Below, in pieces: positions 16,364 through 24,538 of a stretch of DNA of 64,000 nucleotides. The notes under the pieces were generated by a model, which saw nothing but the letters and a program-made list of their open reading frames with translations, was not told the origin of the DNA and made no database searches. The translations under genes were made by a program, and so were the position numbers. Source of the stretch: an uncultured Actinomycetes bacterium (lineage in GTDB: Bacteria; Actinomycetota; Coriobacteriia; Coriobacteriales; Atopobiaceae); NCBI GenBank assembly GCA_900314645.1, contig OMWB01000002.1, positions 124,001 to 188,000 of the forward strand, in the 5' to 3' direction. Position 1 is the first letter of the stretch. Each line of letters opens with the position of its first letter.

Positions 16364-17785
16364 CTATTCTTCGCCGGTCCAGCAGTAGGTGCAGATCTTC
16401 TTGCGATCGATTCCGATGGCGTCGAGCATGCCGTCGAGGCTCTGGAAGGCTAGCGAGTCAAAGCCCATATCCTCGCAGATGGAGCGCAGCAGGCACTTGC
16501 CACGCTCGGTCGTACCGTCCGCGTACTCGGCGATGTGCTCCTCGCCCTCCTCGCCCTCAAGCTCGAGGATCTTCCGACGGGCGATGAGCTCGTAGTCGCT
16601 GTTAGAGCGCGAGAACGAAAGGAACTTGCAGCCATACATGATGGGCGGGCAGGCGCTGCGCATGTGCACCTCAGCCGCGCCTGCACCGTACAGGAACTCG
16701 ACCGTCTCACGCAGCTGCGTGCCACGCACGATGGAGTCATCAACAAACAGCAGCTTCTTGCCCTTGATGAGCTCGGGAACCGGCACCTGCTTCATCTTGG
16801 CGACGCGATTGCGCACCTCTTGGTTGGCAGGCATGAAGCTGCGCGGCCACGTAGGCGTGTACTTGACGAACGGCCGCGCGAAAGGCTTACCGCTCTCGGT
16901 GGCGTACCCAATGCCATGGGGCAGACCGCTGTCAGGCACGCCAGCAACATAGTCCACGTCAGGCAACAGGCCGCGCTTGCGCTCGTCGGCGGCCATGCGG
17001 GCACCGTTGCGATAGCGCATGACCTCAACGTTCTGGCCTTCGTAGTTGGAGTTAGGGTAGCCGTAGTACACCCAGAGGAAGGCGCAGATGCGCATCTCGT
17101 CGCGCGGCTCCACCAGCGTCTGATAGCCCTCAGCCGTGATGCGCACAATCTCGCCCGACCCCAGCTCGTGCTCGTCAACATAGCCCAGCTTGCCGTAGGC
17201 GAAGCTCTCGAACGTGACGCAATAGCCGTCTTCGTCCTTGCCGATCAGAACCGGCAGGCGGCCCATCTTATCGCGCGCCGCCACCAAGCTTCCGTCGTGG
17301 CACATGACGAGCAGCGTCAGCGAGCCCTCGATGGCCTCTTGCGCATACTGGATGCCCTCTACCAAGCTGTTCTGGGTGTTGATGAGCGCGGCAACGAGCT
17401 CGGTCTGGTTGACGCCACCATCGCTCATGGCCATGAACTGATGGCCGATGTGCTCAAACGTCTTGATGAGCTCGGCCTCGTTCTTGATGCAGCCCACCGT
17501 CGAGAGGGCAAAGAGGCCCAGGTGGGAGCGTACAAGCAGCGGCTGGGGGTCCATGTCAGAGATGCACCCAATGCCCGAGGTGCCATGGAACGACTGCAAG
17601 TCGCCCTCAAACTTGGTACGGAACGGCGTGTTCTCGATGGAGTGAATCTCTCGTTGGAAGCCGTCCTCGTCATCGTGCATGATGATGCCTGCGCGACGGG
17701 TTCCCAAGTGCGAGTGGTAGTCCACACCAAAGAAGACGTCGAGCACCACATCACGATGGGAAACCGCTCCGAAAAATGCGCCCAT
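16364..17785 (-). CDS. amidophosphoribosyltransferase homologue lacking the N-terminal Cys
   Basis: A 473-residue PurF homologue. PurF converts PRPP and glutamine to phosphoribosylamine, the first step of purine synthesis. The PRPP loop LLFVDDSIVRGTQ (345-357) is intact and the C-terminus has CTYC (465-468), as in Fe-S-containing PurF. The glutaminase half is altered: the protein begins MGAFFGAVS rather than MCGIFG, so the catalytic N-terminal Cys is Gly, and HSHLGTRRAG replaces LQHRGQE. The start at 17785 is well supported by GCAGGAGGTTTGCGG. It may use free ammonia, depend on another glutaminase, or have another role. Homologues beginning MGGFFG exist in anaerobic Firmicutes, so this is a family trait rather than damage. 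Confidence 0.85.
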   Translation of the reverse strand: MGAFFGAVSHRDVVLDVFFGVDYHSHLGTRRAGIIMHDDEDGFQREIHSIENTPFRTKFEGDLQSFHGTSGIGCISDMDPQPLLVRSHLGLFALSTVGCIKNEAELIKTFEHIGHQFMAMSDGGVNQTELVAALINTQNSLVEGIQYAQEAIEGSLTLLVMCHDGSLVAARDKMGRLPVLIGKDEDGYCVTFESFAYGKLGYVDEHELGSGEIVRITAEGYQTLVEPRDEMRICAFLWVYYGYPNSNYEGQNVEVMRYRNGARMAADERKRGLLPDVDYVAGVPDSGLPHGIGYATESGKPFARPFVKYTPTWPRSFMPANQEVRNRVAKMKQVPVPELIKGKKLLFVDDSIVRGTQLRETVEFLYGAGAAEVHMRSACPPIMYGCKFLSFSRSNSDYELIARRKILELEGEEGEEHIAEYADGTTERGKCLLRSICEDMGFDSLAFQSLDGMLDAIGIDRKKICTYCWTGEE

Positions 17786-17992
17786 CCGCAAACCTCCTGC
17801 GTTCGTGTTCTTTAAAGCAACACTATACGGCCCAAAAACGTCGGTAAACGGCAGATTTTGCATGCCGAAACATACCGAACAGGTTTCCACAACAGATCGC
17901 GGCTGCGTATGTGATTGTTAAGCAACCACCACAGGATTCTGTCAACATAAGCAGTGGAAACAGCCAAGCCAGCATCCATGAAAGGAACCTCC

Positions 17993-18394
17993 ATGCGCAC
18001 AAAGCTCATCCACCGCAATACCCACGTCTACGACCTTGACGCCACGCTCGCCTTCTATGAGAAGGCTCTTGGCCTCACGGAGCGTCGGCGCAAGGGGCCC
18101 GAGGATGGCAGCTGGCTCATCGTCTTCATTGGCAACGACGAGAGCGACTTTGAGCTTGAGCTGACCTGGAACAACGGCTTCGAGGGCACCTATGACAACG
18201 GCAATGGCGACACGCATGTGGCCGTACGCGTCGATGACTATGATGCGTTCCATGCCCTGCACGAGGAGATGGGCTGCATCGTCAAGGAGAACCCCCGCAT
18301 GGGCCTCTACTTCATTGCCGACCCCGATGGCTGCTGGATCGAGATTCTTCGCGGCCTTGACGAGATACCCAACGAGCGCGACCGCGTACGCTAG
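17993..18394 (+). CDS. VOC family lactoylglutathione lyase-like protein
   Basis: A 133-residue vicinal oxygen chelate protein resembling glyoxalase I (GloA), which isomerises the methylglyoxal-thiol adduct. Paired beta-alpha-beta-beta-beta modules are visible: HRNTHVYDLDATLAFYEKALGL at the N-terminus and THVAVRVDDYDAFHALHEEMG in the second half. Likely metal ligands are His in HRNTHV, Glu in FELELTW, His in DTHVAV and Glu in CWIEIL. The ATG at 17993 follows GAAAGGAACCTCC; the frame is open upstream but that ATG lacks a ribosome site. It precedes eda by 35 bases and may be co-transcribed with the KDG genes. Confidence 0.85.
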   Translation: MRTKLIHRNTHVYDLDATLAFYEKALGLTERRRKGPEDGSWLIVFIGNDESDFELELTWNNGFEGTYDNGNGDTHVAVRVDDYDAFHALHEEMGCIVKENPRMGLYFIADPDGCWIEILRGLDEIPNERDRVR

Positions 18395-18429
18395 CCAAGC
18401 CGATTGTCTACGAAACGCAAGGAGCAGCC

Positions 18430-19068
18430 ATGAGTGACATCATCAAGGCAATTGGCGAAATTGGCCTCGTCCCCGTCGTGAAGATAAACGACGCACAAGA
18501 CGCTCTGCCTTTGGCTAACGCGCTCATTGATGGCGGCCTTCCCGTTGCAGAGATCACGTTCCGCACCGATGCTGCCGCCGAGAGCATCGCAGCCATTGCC
18601 AAAGAGTTCCCAGAGATGATTGTCGGTGCGGGTACCGTGTTGACTCGCGCACAGGTCGATGCCGCCATGGAGGCAGGCTCGACCTTCATCGTTTCACCTG
18701 GCCTCAACCCCGATACGCTCGACTACGCGTTGAGCAAGGGTGCCCTCATGATGCCAGGCATCTCTGACGCAAGCGGCGTAGAGGCAGCACTTGCGCGCGG
18801 CATCAACACCGTAAAGTTCTTCCCTGCCGAGCCAGCAGGCGGTCTCCCCTACATCAAGGCGCTCGCTGGGCCGTACGCAGACGTCAAGTTCATGCCTACC
18901 GGCGGCATAAACCTGACCAACCTTGCGACCTACCTTGCCTGCCCGAGCATCCTTGCCTGCGGTGGCACTTGGATGGTGACCGAGACCCTTATCAACGAGA
19001 AGCGTTGGGACGAGATCACCAGCATCTGCAAGGATGCAGTCAAGATCATCAAGGACGTGCGCGGCTAA
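18430..19068 (+). CDS. eda: KDPG/KHG aldolase
   Basis: A 212-residue class I aldolase that cleaves 2-keto-3-deoxy-6-phosphogluconate to pyruvate and glyceraldehyde 3-phosphate. The family motifs are LVPVVKI near the N-terminus, the catalytic Glu in AEITFRTDAA, GAGTVLT, FIVSPGLN, and the Schiff-base Lys in VKFFPAEPAGG, followed by KFMPTGGIN. The length is normal. The ATG follows CAAGGAGCAGCC. kdgK begins 55 bases downstream, so this pair converts 2-keto-3-deoxygluconate to central intermediates; the upstream uronate enzymes are not in this window. Confidence 0.95.
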   Translation: MSDIIKAIGEIGLVPVVKINDAQDALPLANALIDGGLPVAEITFRTDAAAESIAAIAKEFPEMIVGAGTVLTRAQVDAAMEAGSTFIVSPGLNPDTLDYALSKGALMMPGISDASGVEAALARGINTVKFFPAEPAGGLPYIKALAGPYADVKFMPTGGINLTNLATYLACPSILACGGTWMVTETLINEKRWDEITSICKDAVKIIKDVRG

Positions 19069-19123
19069 ACGCCAAACTGGGGTTATGACAACCAGGAGCG
19101 GCTACTGAGAGGAAAAGCGGGAC

Positions 19124-20077
19124 ATGGAAAGCAAAAAGAGCATCCTGCTCGTGGGTGAGCCCATGGGCCTCTTCATCGCCAAGTCTGAAGGCGCTTTCGA
19201 GGATGTGGACGAGTACTCCGTAGCCACCTGCGGCGCGGAGCTCAACGTCGCAATCGGTCTCACGCGCCTAGGGCACCGTGCTTCCTATCTCACCAAACTT
19301 GGCCCCGACCCCTTCGGCAAGCGCATCGTCAAGCAGATGAAGCGAGAGGGCATCGCCACCGATGACATCCTCTACGACGACACACTGCGCACGGGCTTCA
19401 TGCTGAAGGGCTCCACGTCGGTGGGTGACCCGGCTATCTACTACTTCCGTGCTGGCAGCGCCGCCTCTACGCTGTCCCCCACCGATGTTGAAGGGCTGGA
19501 CTTCTCCAAGTTTCGCGCTATCCATATGACAGGCATTACGCCGGCGCTCTCCGACAGCACGCGTGACCTCTGCCGCTTCTTGGCAGCCAAGGCCCACGAG
19601 GAGGATATCTTCCTGTCGTTTGACCCCAACCTGCGTCCGCAGCTGTGGCCCTCTCAGGAAGTCATGGCACACTACATCAACGAGTTTGCCGCGCAGTGCG
19701 ACCTCTTCCTGCCGGGTATAGCCGAGGGCAAGATTCTCGCTGGTCTCGAAGACCCTGTAGAAATCGCTGCGCATTATCGTGAGCTTGGGGCAGGTGCCGT
19801 GGTCGTCAAGGTTGGCGGTGAAGGCGCTTACTTTGACGCAGGCGAAGAGAAGGGCCTGGTGCCCGGCTTCCACGTCTCGCATGTCGTGGACACCGTGGGT
19901 GCGGGCGACGGCTTTGCCGCTGGCGTCCTGTCTGCCCGCATGGAGGACTTGAGCTGGTATGACAGCGTGCGTCGTGGCAACGCCATCGGTGCCATCCAGA
20001 TTATGAGCGTGGGCGACAACGACGGCCTCCCCACCCGTGAAGAACTCGCCAAGTTCATGCTCACCGACGAGCACTAA
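19124..20077 (+). CDS. kdgK: 2-keto-3-deoxygluconate kinase (PfkB family)
   Basis: A 317-residue ribokinase-family sugar kinase. N-terminal VGEPMGLFIAK and CGAELNVAIGLTRLGH match the substrate-binding region of KDG kinases. FDPNLRPQLW is the family lid/strand region. The C-terminal PfkB signature DTVGAGDGFAAGVL carries the catalytic Asp. Its place directly after eda supports KDG as the substrate. The ATG follows GAGAGGAAAAGCGGGAC. A cluster of palindromic repeats starts inside its stop codon. Confidence 0.9.
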   Translation: MESKKSILLVGEPMGLFIAKSEGAFEDVDEYSVATCGAELNVAIGLTRLGHRASYLTKLGPDPFGKRIVKQMKREGIATDDILYDDTLRTGFMLKGSTSVGDPAIYYFRAGSAASTLSPTDVEGLDFSKFRAIHMTGITPALSDSTRDLCRFLAAKAHEEDIFLSFDPNLRPQLWPSQEVMAHYINEFAAQCDLFLPGIAEGKILAGLEDPVEIAAHYRELGAGAVVVKVGGEGAYFDAGEEKGLVPGFHVSHVVDTVGAGDGFAAGVLSARMEDLSWYDSVRRGNAIGAIQIMSVGDNDGLPTREELAKFMLTDEH

Positions 20078-20216
20078 GGCCATATCGCACATGGCAAAAG
20101 GGGTAACCCCTTTTGCCATGAAAGGCCATATCGCACATGGCAAAAGGGGTAACCCCTTTTGCCATGAACGGGTCGCCGTGGACAAAGGGGGCTACCCCTT
20201 TTGTCCACGGCGACCC
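20076..20216. repeat. tandem palindromic repeats, GGGGTAACCCC core
   Basis: Two near-identical direct copies (about 20076-20120 and 20122-20167) each contain the palindrome CATGGCAAAAGGGGTAACCC and its complement. A third, variant palindrome at 20170-20216 has arms GGGTCGCCGTGGACAAAGG around GGCTACC. The cluster separates convergent kdgK and the aldo/keto reductase. The same core appears at 21262-21302, 53461-53528 and 58572-58608. Confidence 0.85.
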
Positions 20217-20233
20217 GTTCCAGTTACGTGGTG

Positions 20234-21163
20234 TTACGGCAGCTGACGGCCAGCGGACTTGTAGATGTCGTACCACTCCTCGCGTGTCAGCGTGAAGTCG
20301 CACGCGCGGGCAGACTCACGCACGCGGTTAGCCTTCGTGGTGCCAATGATGGCCTGCATCTTTGCCGGATAGCGCAGGATCCAGGCAAGCGCCACGGCGC
20401 CAGGCGTGACGTCGTACTTCTCGGCGAGGCGCTCCAACGTAGCATTGAGCTCCTCGTACTCCGGAGCGCCTAAGAACGTGCCCGCAAAGTACCCATGCTG
20501 GAAGACGGACCATGCCTGGATGGCCATATCCTTCTTCTCGCAGTACTCAAAGATGCCGCCGTCACGCATGATGGCCGGGTCGTTCTCCATGTTGACGTTG
20601 AGCATGGCCTCAAACGCCGGCGCAAATGCCACGCTGAGCTGCACCTGGTTTGCCGCCAGCTTGTACTTGGTTGCCCGAGCAATGCGCTTCATCTGCATCG
20701 GATTCTGGTTGGAGACGCCAAACTCCAGCACCTTGCCCGACTTGTGCAGCTCCTCAAAGGCCTCCGCCACCTCATCGGGCTCCATGAGCACGTCGGGGCG
20801 GTGCAGCAACAGGCACTCGACGTGGTCGGTCTTCAAGCGCGCGAGGCTCGCGTCCACCGCGCTCAGGATATAGTCCTTCGAGAAGTCGAAGTACGAGCCG
20901 TTCTCGCCAAAGCGGATGGAGCACTTGGTCTGCAGGAAGATCTGGTCGCGCAGCTGCGGGTTGGCGGCAAAGGCCTCGCCGATGAGCTCCTCGCAGTGGC
21001 CGCCGCCGTAGATGTCAGCGGTATCCACCATGTTGATGCCCTCGTCGAGACACACGCTCAGCAGCTCGCCTACCTCTGCGACGGACATCTGCGGGATGCG
21101 CATCGACCCCAGCACAACCTCGGATACCAGCGCTTTGTTCTTACCAAACTCGATGTAACGCAT
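20234..21163 (-). CDS. aldo/keto reductase
   Basis: A 309-residue NAD(P)H-dependent oxidoreductase of the AKR superfamily (YdhF-like group). The catalytic tetrad region is VDTADIYGGGHCEELIG (Asp and Tyr), with Lys in LQTKCSIRFG and His in LLLHRPDVLM. The coenzyme-binding end is VALAWILRYPAKMQAIIGTTKANRVRES in outline. The ATG at 21163 follows GCGACGGGAGGGGGCACT; the frame extends upstream with no ribosome site. It converges on kdgK, so it is not in that operon. The substrate is unknown. Confidence 0.9.
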   Translation of the reverse strand: MRYIEFGKNKALVSEVVLGSMRIPQMSVAEVGELLSVCLDEGINMVDTADIYGGGHCEELIGEAFAANPQLRDQIFLQTKCSIRFGENGSYFDFSKDYILSAVDASLARLKTDHVECLLLHRPDVLMEPDEVAEAFEELHKSGKVLEFGVSNQNPMQMKRIARATKYKLAANQVQLSVAFAPAFEAMLNVNMENDPAIMRDGGIFEYCEKKDMAIQAWSVFQHGYFAGTFLGAPEYEELNATLERLAEKYDVTPGAVALAWILRYPAKMQAIIGTTKANRVRESARACDFTLTREEWYDIYKSAGRQLP

Positions 21164-21261
21164 AGTGCCCCCTCCCGTCGCAATACAACTTGCTACAACA
21201 GTATACGTGCACCACGAGGCTCCGACCTTGGTGGCGCGCATCTATACGCGCGAGCGCCAAA

Positions 21262-21302
21262 GAGCCGCGGACAAAGGGGGCTATCCCTTTTGTCCGCGGC
21301 TC
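21262..21302. repeat. palindromic repeat, CAAAGGGGGCTATCCC core
   Basis: GAGCCGCGGACAAAGGG and CCCTTTTGTCCGCGGCTC are near-perfect arms around GGCTAT. It lies between the divergent-side start of the aldo/keto reductase gene and the 3' end of the GH13 gene, where it could terminate the latter. It is a member of the family at 20170-20216. Confidence 0.75.
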
Positions 21303-21321
21303 CTCTTCTGTCCGACACCCG

Positions 21322-23019
21322 CTATTCGTACAGGTACACGCGGCATTCCCACGGTCGCAGCTCGAGGAAGCCGTCCGGTCTCGTACCGGGCGTATCCTCA
21401 TAATTGGCCAGCTCAAGCTTGCCAAGCGAGGGGTCGTAGCCCACGGGCGGGCGCATGAGCGTTGCCTGGTCTTCATAGTTGCACATGACAAGAAGTCGCT
21501 GTCCAGGCATCTCGCGCGCGTACACAAAGAGATTGTGGCTCACGCGCTTAAACTCCCTATAGATACCCTCGCGCACCACCGGCAGCTCTCGACGAAGCGC
21601 AATCGCGCGGCGATAGAAGTTGAGGACAGAGTTTGGGTCGTTCAGTTCTGCCTCGACATTGATGCCGTGGTAGTTGGGGTTGACGGCAAGCCACGGCTCG
21701 ACGCCCGGTGGGCAGAAGCCGGCGTTTTCCTCGGCCGACCACTGGATGGGCGTACGCGCATGATCACGCGCCGCATGATTGATGAGGTCCATGACGTCGT
21801 GCTCCTTCTGTCCCGACGCCATATGCCTTTGATACTGGTTCTTAGCTGACACGTCAGGCACCTCATCGATGGACGAGAAGTGCGTATTGGTCATACCGAT
21901 CTCTTGGCCCTGGTAGACGAAGGGCGTTCCCTTCAGGAAGAGATAGCTCACGGCCAGGAGCTTTGCGCTCTCTACGTGATATATCTTGCTGCCGTAACGG
22001 CTCACCACACGTGGATGGTCGTGGTTCTCGATGTAGAGGGCGTTCCACGCCTTGCCCTCAAGCTCGCGCTGCCAATGTGTCAGCGCACCCTTGAACCTGC
22101 GCAGACTGAAGGGAATTGGAACGTAGTCCGTAAACACGCAGTCGGCGTTCATGTGTTCAAAGTTGAACATCATATCCAGCGTTTGGTCGGGCCCCTCCGT
22201 GATGTACGGCAACGCCTTGTCCGTGGTGATCATGGGCGCCTCGCCCACGGTCATGCAGTCGTAGTGCGAAAGCACGTTATCCCTGAACTGCTTGAGGTAG
22301 TCGTGCACGCGCGGGCCGTTGTCATAGAAGCGCAAACCACGAGCGCCCGGGATCATCAGGTGATCGTTGGGCAGCCCCTCCGCCTTGCTTGTGAAGGTGA
22401 TGACGTCCTCGCGGAAGCCATCCACCCCGCGGTCGAGCCAGAAGCGCATGATGTCTTCCACCTCAGCACGCACGGCGGGGTTCTCCATGTTGAGGTCCGG
22501 CTGACCTTTGGCAAAGACGTGCAGGTACCACTGGTCGATGGCAGGTTCGTACTCCCACGCGCGGCCTTCGAACAAGCTGTCCCAGTTGTTTGGTGGAACG
22601 GGATTGCCCGCATGGTCACGATGACCATCACGCCAGATGTAGTAGTCATGATATGGGTTGTCGCGTGAGGTGCGGCTTTCCTTGAACCACGGATGCTCGC
22701 TTGAGGTGTGGTTGACCACAAGATCCATGATCACCTTGAGACCCCGCTCATGCGCACCATTCAGTACCTGCTGGAACACGTCCAGGTCACCATACTCGGG
22801 ATTGATTGCCTTGTAGTCGGCGATGTCATAGCCAAAGTCTGCCTGCGGCGAGACATACAGTGGGCTAAACCAGATGCCCGTCACGTTCAGGCTGGCAATA
22901 TAGTCGAGCTTCTCGAGCACGCCCCACAAGTCACCGATGCCATCCCCATTGCCGTCGGCAAAGCTCCGCGGCCAGATCTGATAGAACACCGCATCCTTAT
23001 ACCAGCGATTGCGCTCCAT
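21322..23019 (-). CDS. GH13 alpha-glucosidase (oligo-1,6-glucosidase type)
   Basis: A 565-residue cytosolic glycoside hydrolase of family 13. It starts with WYKDAVFYQIWPRSF, as do oligo-1,6-glucosidases, dextran glucosidases and trehalulose hydrolases. Conserved regions are DLVVNHTS (region I), GFREDVITF with the nucleophile Asp (II), TVGEAP with the acid/base Glu (III) and ENHDHPR (IV). It would release glucose from short alpha-linked oligosaccharides; the exact linkage is not determined. The ATG at 23019 follows GAGAGGACGGGCA. There is no signal peptide. The 135 bases upstream separate it from the ABC importer. Confidence 0.9.
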   Translation of the reverse strand: MERNRWYKDAVFYQIWPRSFADGNGDGIGDLWGVLEKLDYIASLNVTGIWFSPLYVSPQADFGYDIADYKAINPEYGDLDVFQQVLNGAHERGLKVIMDLVVNHTSSEHPWFKESRTSRDNPYHDYYIWRDGHRDHAGNPVPPNNWDSLFEGRAWEYEPAIDQWYLHVFAKGQPDLNMENPAVRAEVEDIMRFWLDRGVDGFREDVITFTSKAEGLPNDHLMIPGARGLRFYDNGPRVHDYLKQFRDNVLSHYDCMTVGEAPMITTDKALPYITEGPDQTLDMMFNFEHMNADCVFTDYVPIPFSLRRFKGALTHWQRELEGKAWNALYIENHDHPRVVSRYGSKIYHVESAKLLAVSYLFLKGTPFVYQGQEIGMTNTHFSSIDEVPDVSAKNQYQRHMASGQKEHDVMDLINHAARDHARTPIQWSAEENAGFCPPGVEPWLAVNPNYHGINVEAELNDPNSVLNFYRRAIALRRELPVVREGIYREFKRVSHNLFVYAREMPGQRLLVMCNYEDQATLMRPPVGYDPSLGKLELANYEDTPGTRPDGFLELRPWECRVYLYE

Positions 23020-23154
23020 TGCCCGTCCTCTCATTCGATTGTGTGCAGTCTTATTCTCGCACGGCTGAGGTCGCAGATTTGTGACATCTCGTACCAAAAG
23101 TGCCCTTTGGGTAACGGCCTAGATTCCCCTTTGAGGCCAGGCCCTACTGGGGAG

Positions 23155-24528
23155 TTACGAGAGGGTGAGCTGACGGGCGTCCAGCGCAGAGACGTCCTCG
23201 GGCGCATGGGAAGACATGAGGAGCGTTCGCCCGTTGAGGTGCAGCACAACGACGCGCACCGCCTGCTCGTGCGTCTCCTCGTCAAGCGAGGAGAAGGGCT
23301 CGTCGAGCAGCAGCGCAGCCGAGGGATACGCCAACGCACGCGCCAGCTCGACGCGACGGCGCTGCCCGCCAGAGAGCTCACGCACCGGACGGCCGAGCGC
23401 CTCTTCGGGCAGCAGCTCCAAAAGCAGGGAGCGCACGTCCGCACGCGAAAGGCTACCGGCACCAACCAGAAGCACGTTGTCCTCGGCATCAAGCTCCTCG
23501 ATAAGGCGCGTCTCCTGAAACACCATAGAGAGACTCTGAGGTCGCTGAACCGTGCCCGCCAGTTCAGGGAGCAGACCTGCCACCGTCAGAAGCAGCGTGG
23601 TCTTACCCGTTCCCGATGCGTCAGTGAGCACGCCACGTTCCCCCGCGGCAAGCGACAAAGTCAGCTTCTCGATCACAGGCATCCCATCGTAGCCAAGAGC
23701 CGCATCCTTGAGTGCAATCGGCCCTGGCTGCGCAGGTGCGGCGCTCGGCACTCCCGCGCGGGGCACGGCACACCGCAGCGCCACGGGACCCGTCTGCCGC
23801 AACAGCCACAGGAAGGCCTGCTCGCAAAGGTATGAGACGGCCACCACAATCACCGTCCACGCAAAGAGGTCTGCCGTCTCAAGAAGAATCTTCGCCTGAT
23901 AGATGCGCTCGCCCATCGACCCAAGCGGCGTGCCGATAAGTTCTGCCGCAACGCCGGCCTTCCATGCCATGCCGCAGGCGTTTCTGCTGGTGGCAACCAG
24001 ATACGGCAAGAGGCTGGGCCACGTATGGGCAAGCAAGCGGCGCACGGGACCCACGCCAAAGACGCTCAGCATCTGACCGAGCTTCTCGTCCACTTGACCG
24101 AGTCCCTCGACGGTTGCCAGGTAGAGTGCAGGAAACGCCATCAAGAACACCGCGATGCCCGATACCTCGCGCGAACCCACCCAGATGAGCAGCAGCACCA
24201 CGATGCACGCCACGGGAATGCTCTTGAAGGCCAGAACGAGCGGTGCCAGCAGCTCGCGTATAAGCGAGCTTCGGTTCGCAAGAAAGCCGAGCGCCACGCC
24301 CAGCACAAACGCTGCCAGAAAGCCGCCCGCAATGCGCGAGAACGAGAACCACAGGATGGGCAGGAAGCGTTCACTCGCCACGATGCTTACCAAGCGTCGG
24401 CACGTGTCCAGCGGGCTTGCCAGCAGGATGTCACTACCAACCAAAAGGCCTGCGGCCTGCCACACTCCAAGCCAGAGTGCGCAGGCCGCAAGTCGTTTGA
24501 GGATTCGTGTACGGGAAGAGGTATTCAT
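23155..24528 (-). CDS. fused ABC permease-ATPase of an NMT1-type importer
   Basis: A 457-residue protein joining two ABC subunits that are usually separate. Residues 1-245 form a permease of the SsuC/ThiX class with about six helices and the EAA-type loop around MAWKAGVAAELIGTPLG. Residues 265-457 form the ATPase: Walker A DASGTGKTT (first Gly is Asp), Q-loop VFQETRLIEE, signature LSGGQRRRVELARAL, Walker B LLLDEPFSSLDEE and H-loop SSHAPED. All elements needed for ATP hydrolysis other than that Gly are present. The ATG at 24528 lies 10 bases after the binding-protein gene. The substrate may be a sulfonate, thiamine precursor or similar. Confidence 0.85.
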   Translation of the reverse strand: MNTSSRTRILKRLAACALWLGVWQAAGLLVGSDILLASPLDTCRRLVSIVASERFLPILWFSFSRIAGGFLAAFVLGVALGFLANRSSLIRELLAPLVLAFKSIPVACIVVLLLIWVGSREVSGIAVFLMAFPALYLATVEGLGQVDEKLGQMLSVFGVGPVRRLLAHTWPSLLPYLVATSRNACGMAWKAGVAAELIGTPLGSMGERIYQAKILLETADLFAWTVIVVAVSYLCEQAFLWLLRQTGPVALRCAVPRAGVPSAAPAQPGPIALKDAALGYDGMPVIEKLTLSLAAGERGVLTDASGTGKTTLLLTVAGLLPELAGTVQRPQSLSMVFQETRLIEELDAEDNVLLVGAGSLSRADVRSLLLELLPEEALGRPVRELSGGQRRRVELARALAYPSAALLLDEPFSSLDEETHEQAVRVVVLHLNGRTLLMSSHAPEDVSALDARQLTLS

Positions 24529-24538
24529 CCTCTGCAGG

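Noticed and set aside
20076..20216. Possible CRISPR array
   Set aside because: The units are palindromic, directly adjacent and without unique spacers of constant length, and no cas gene is nearby.
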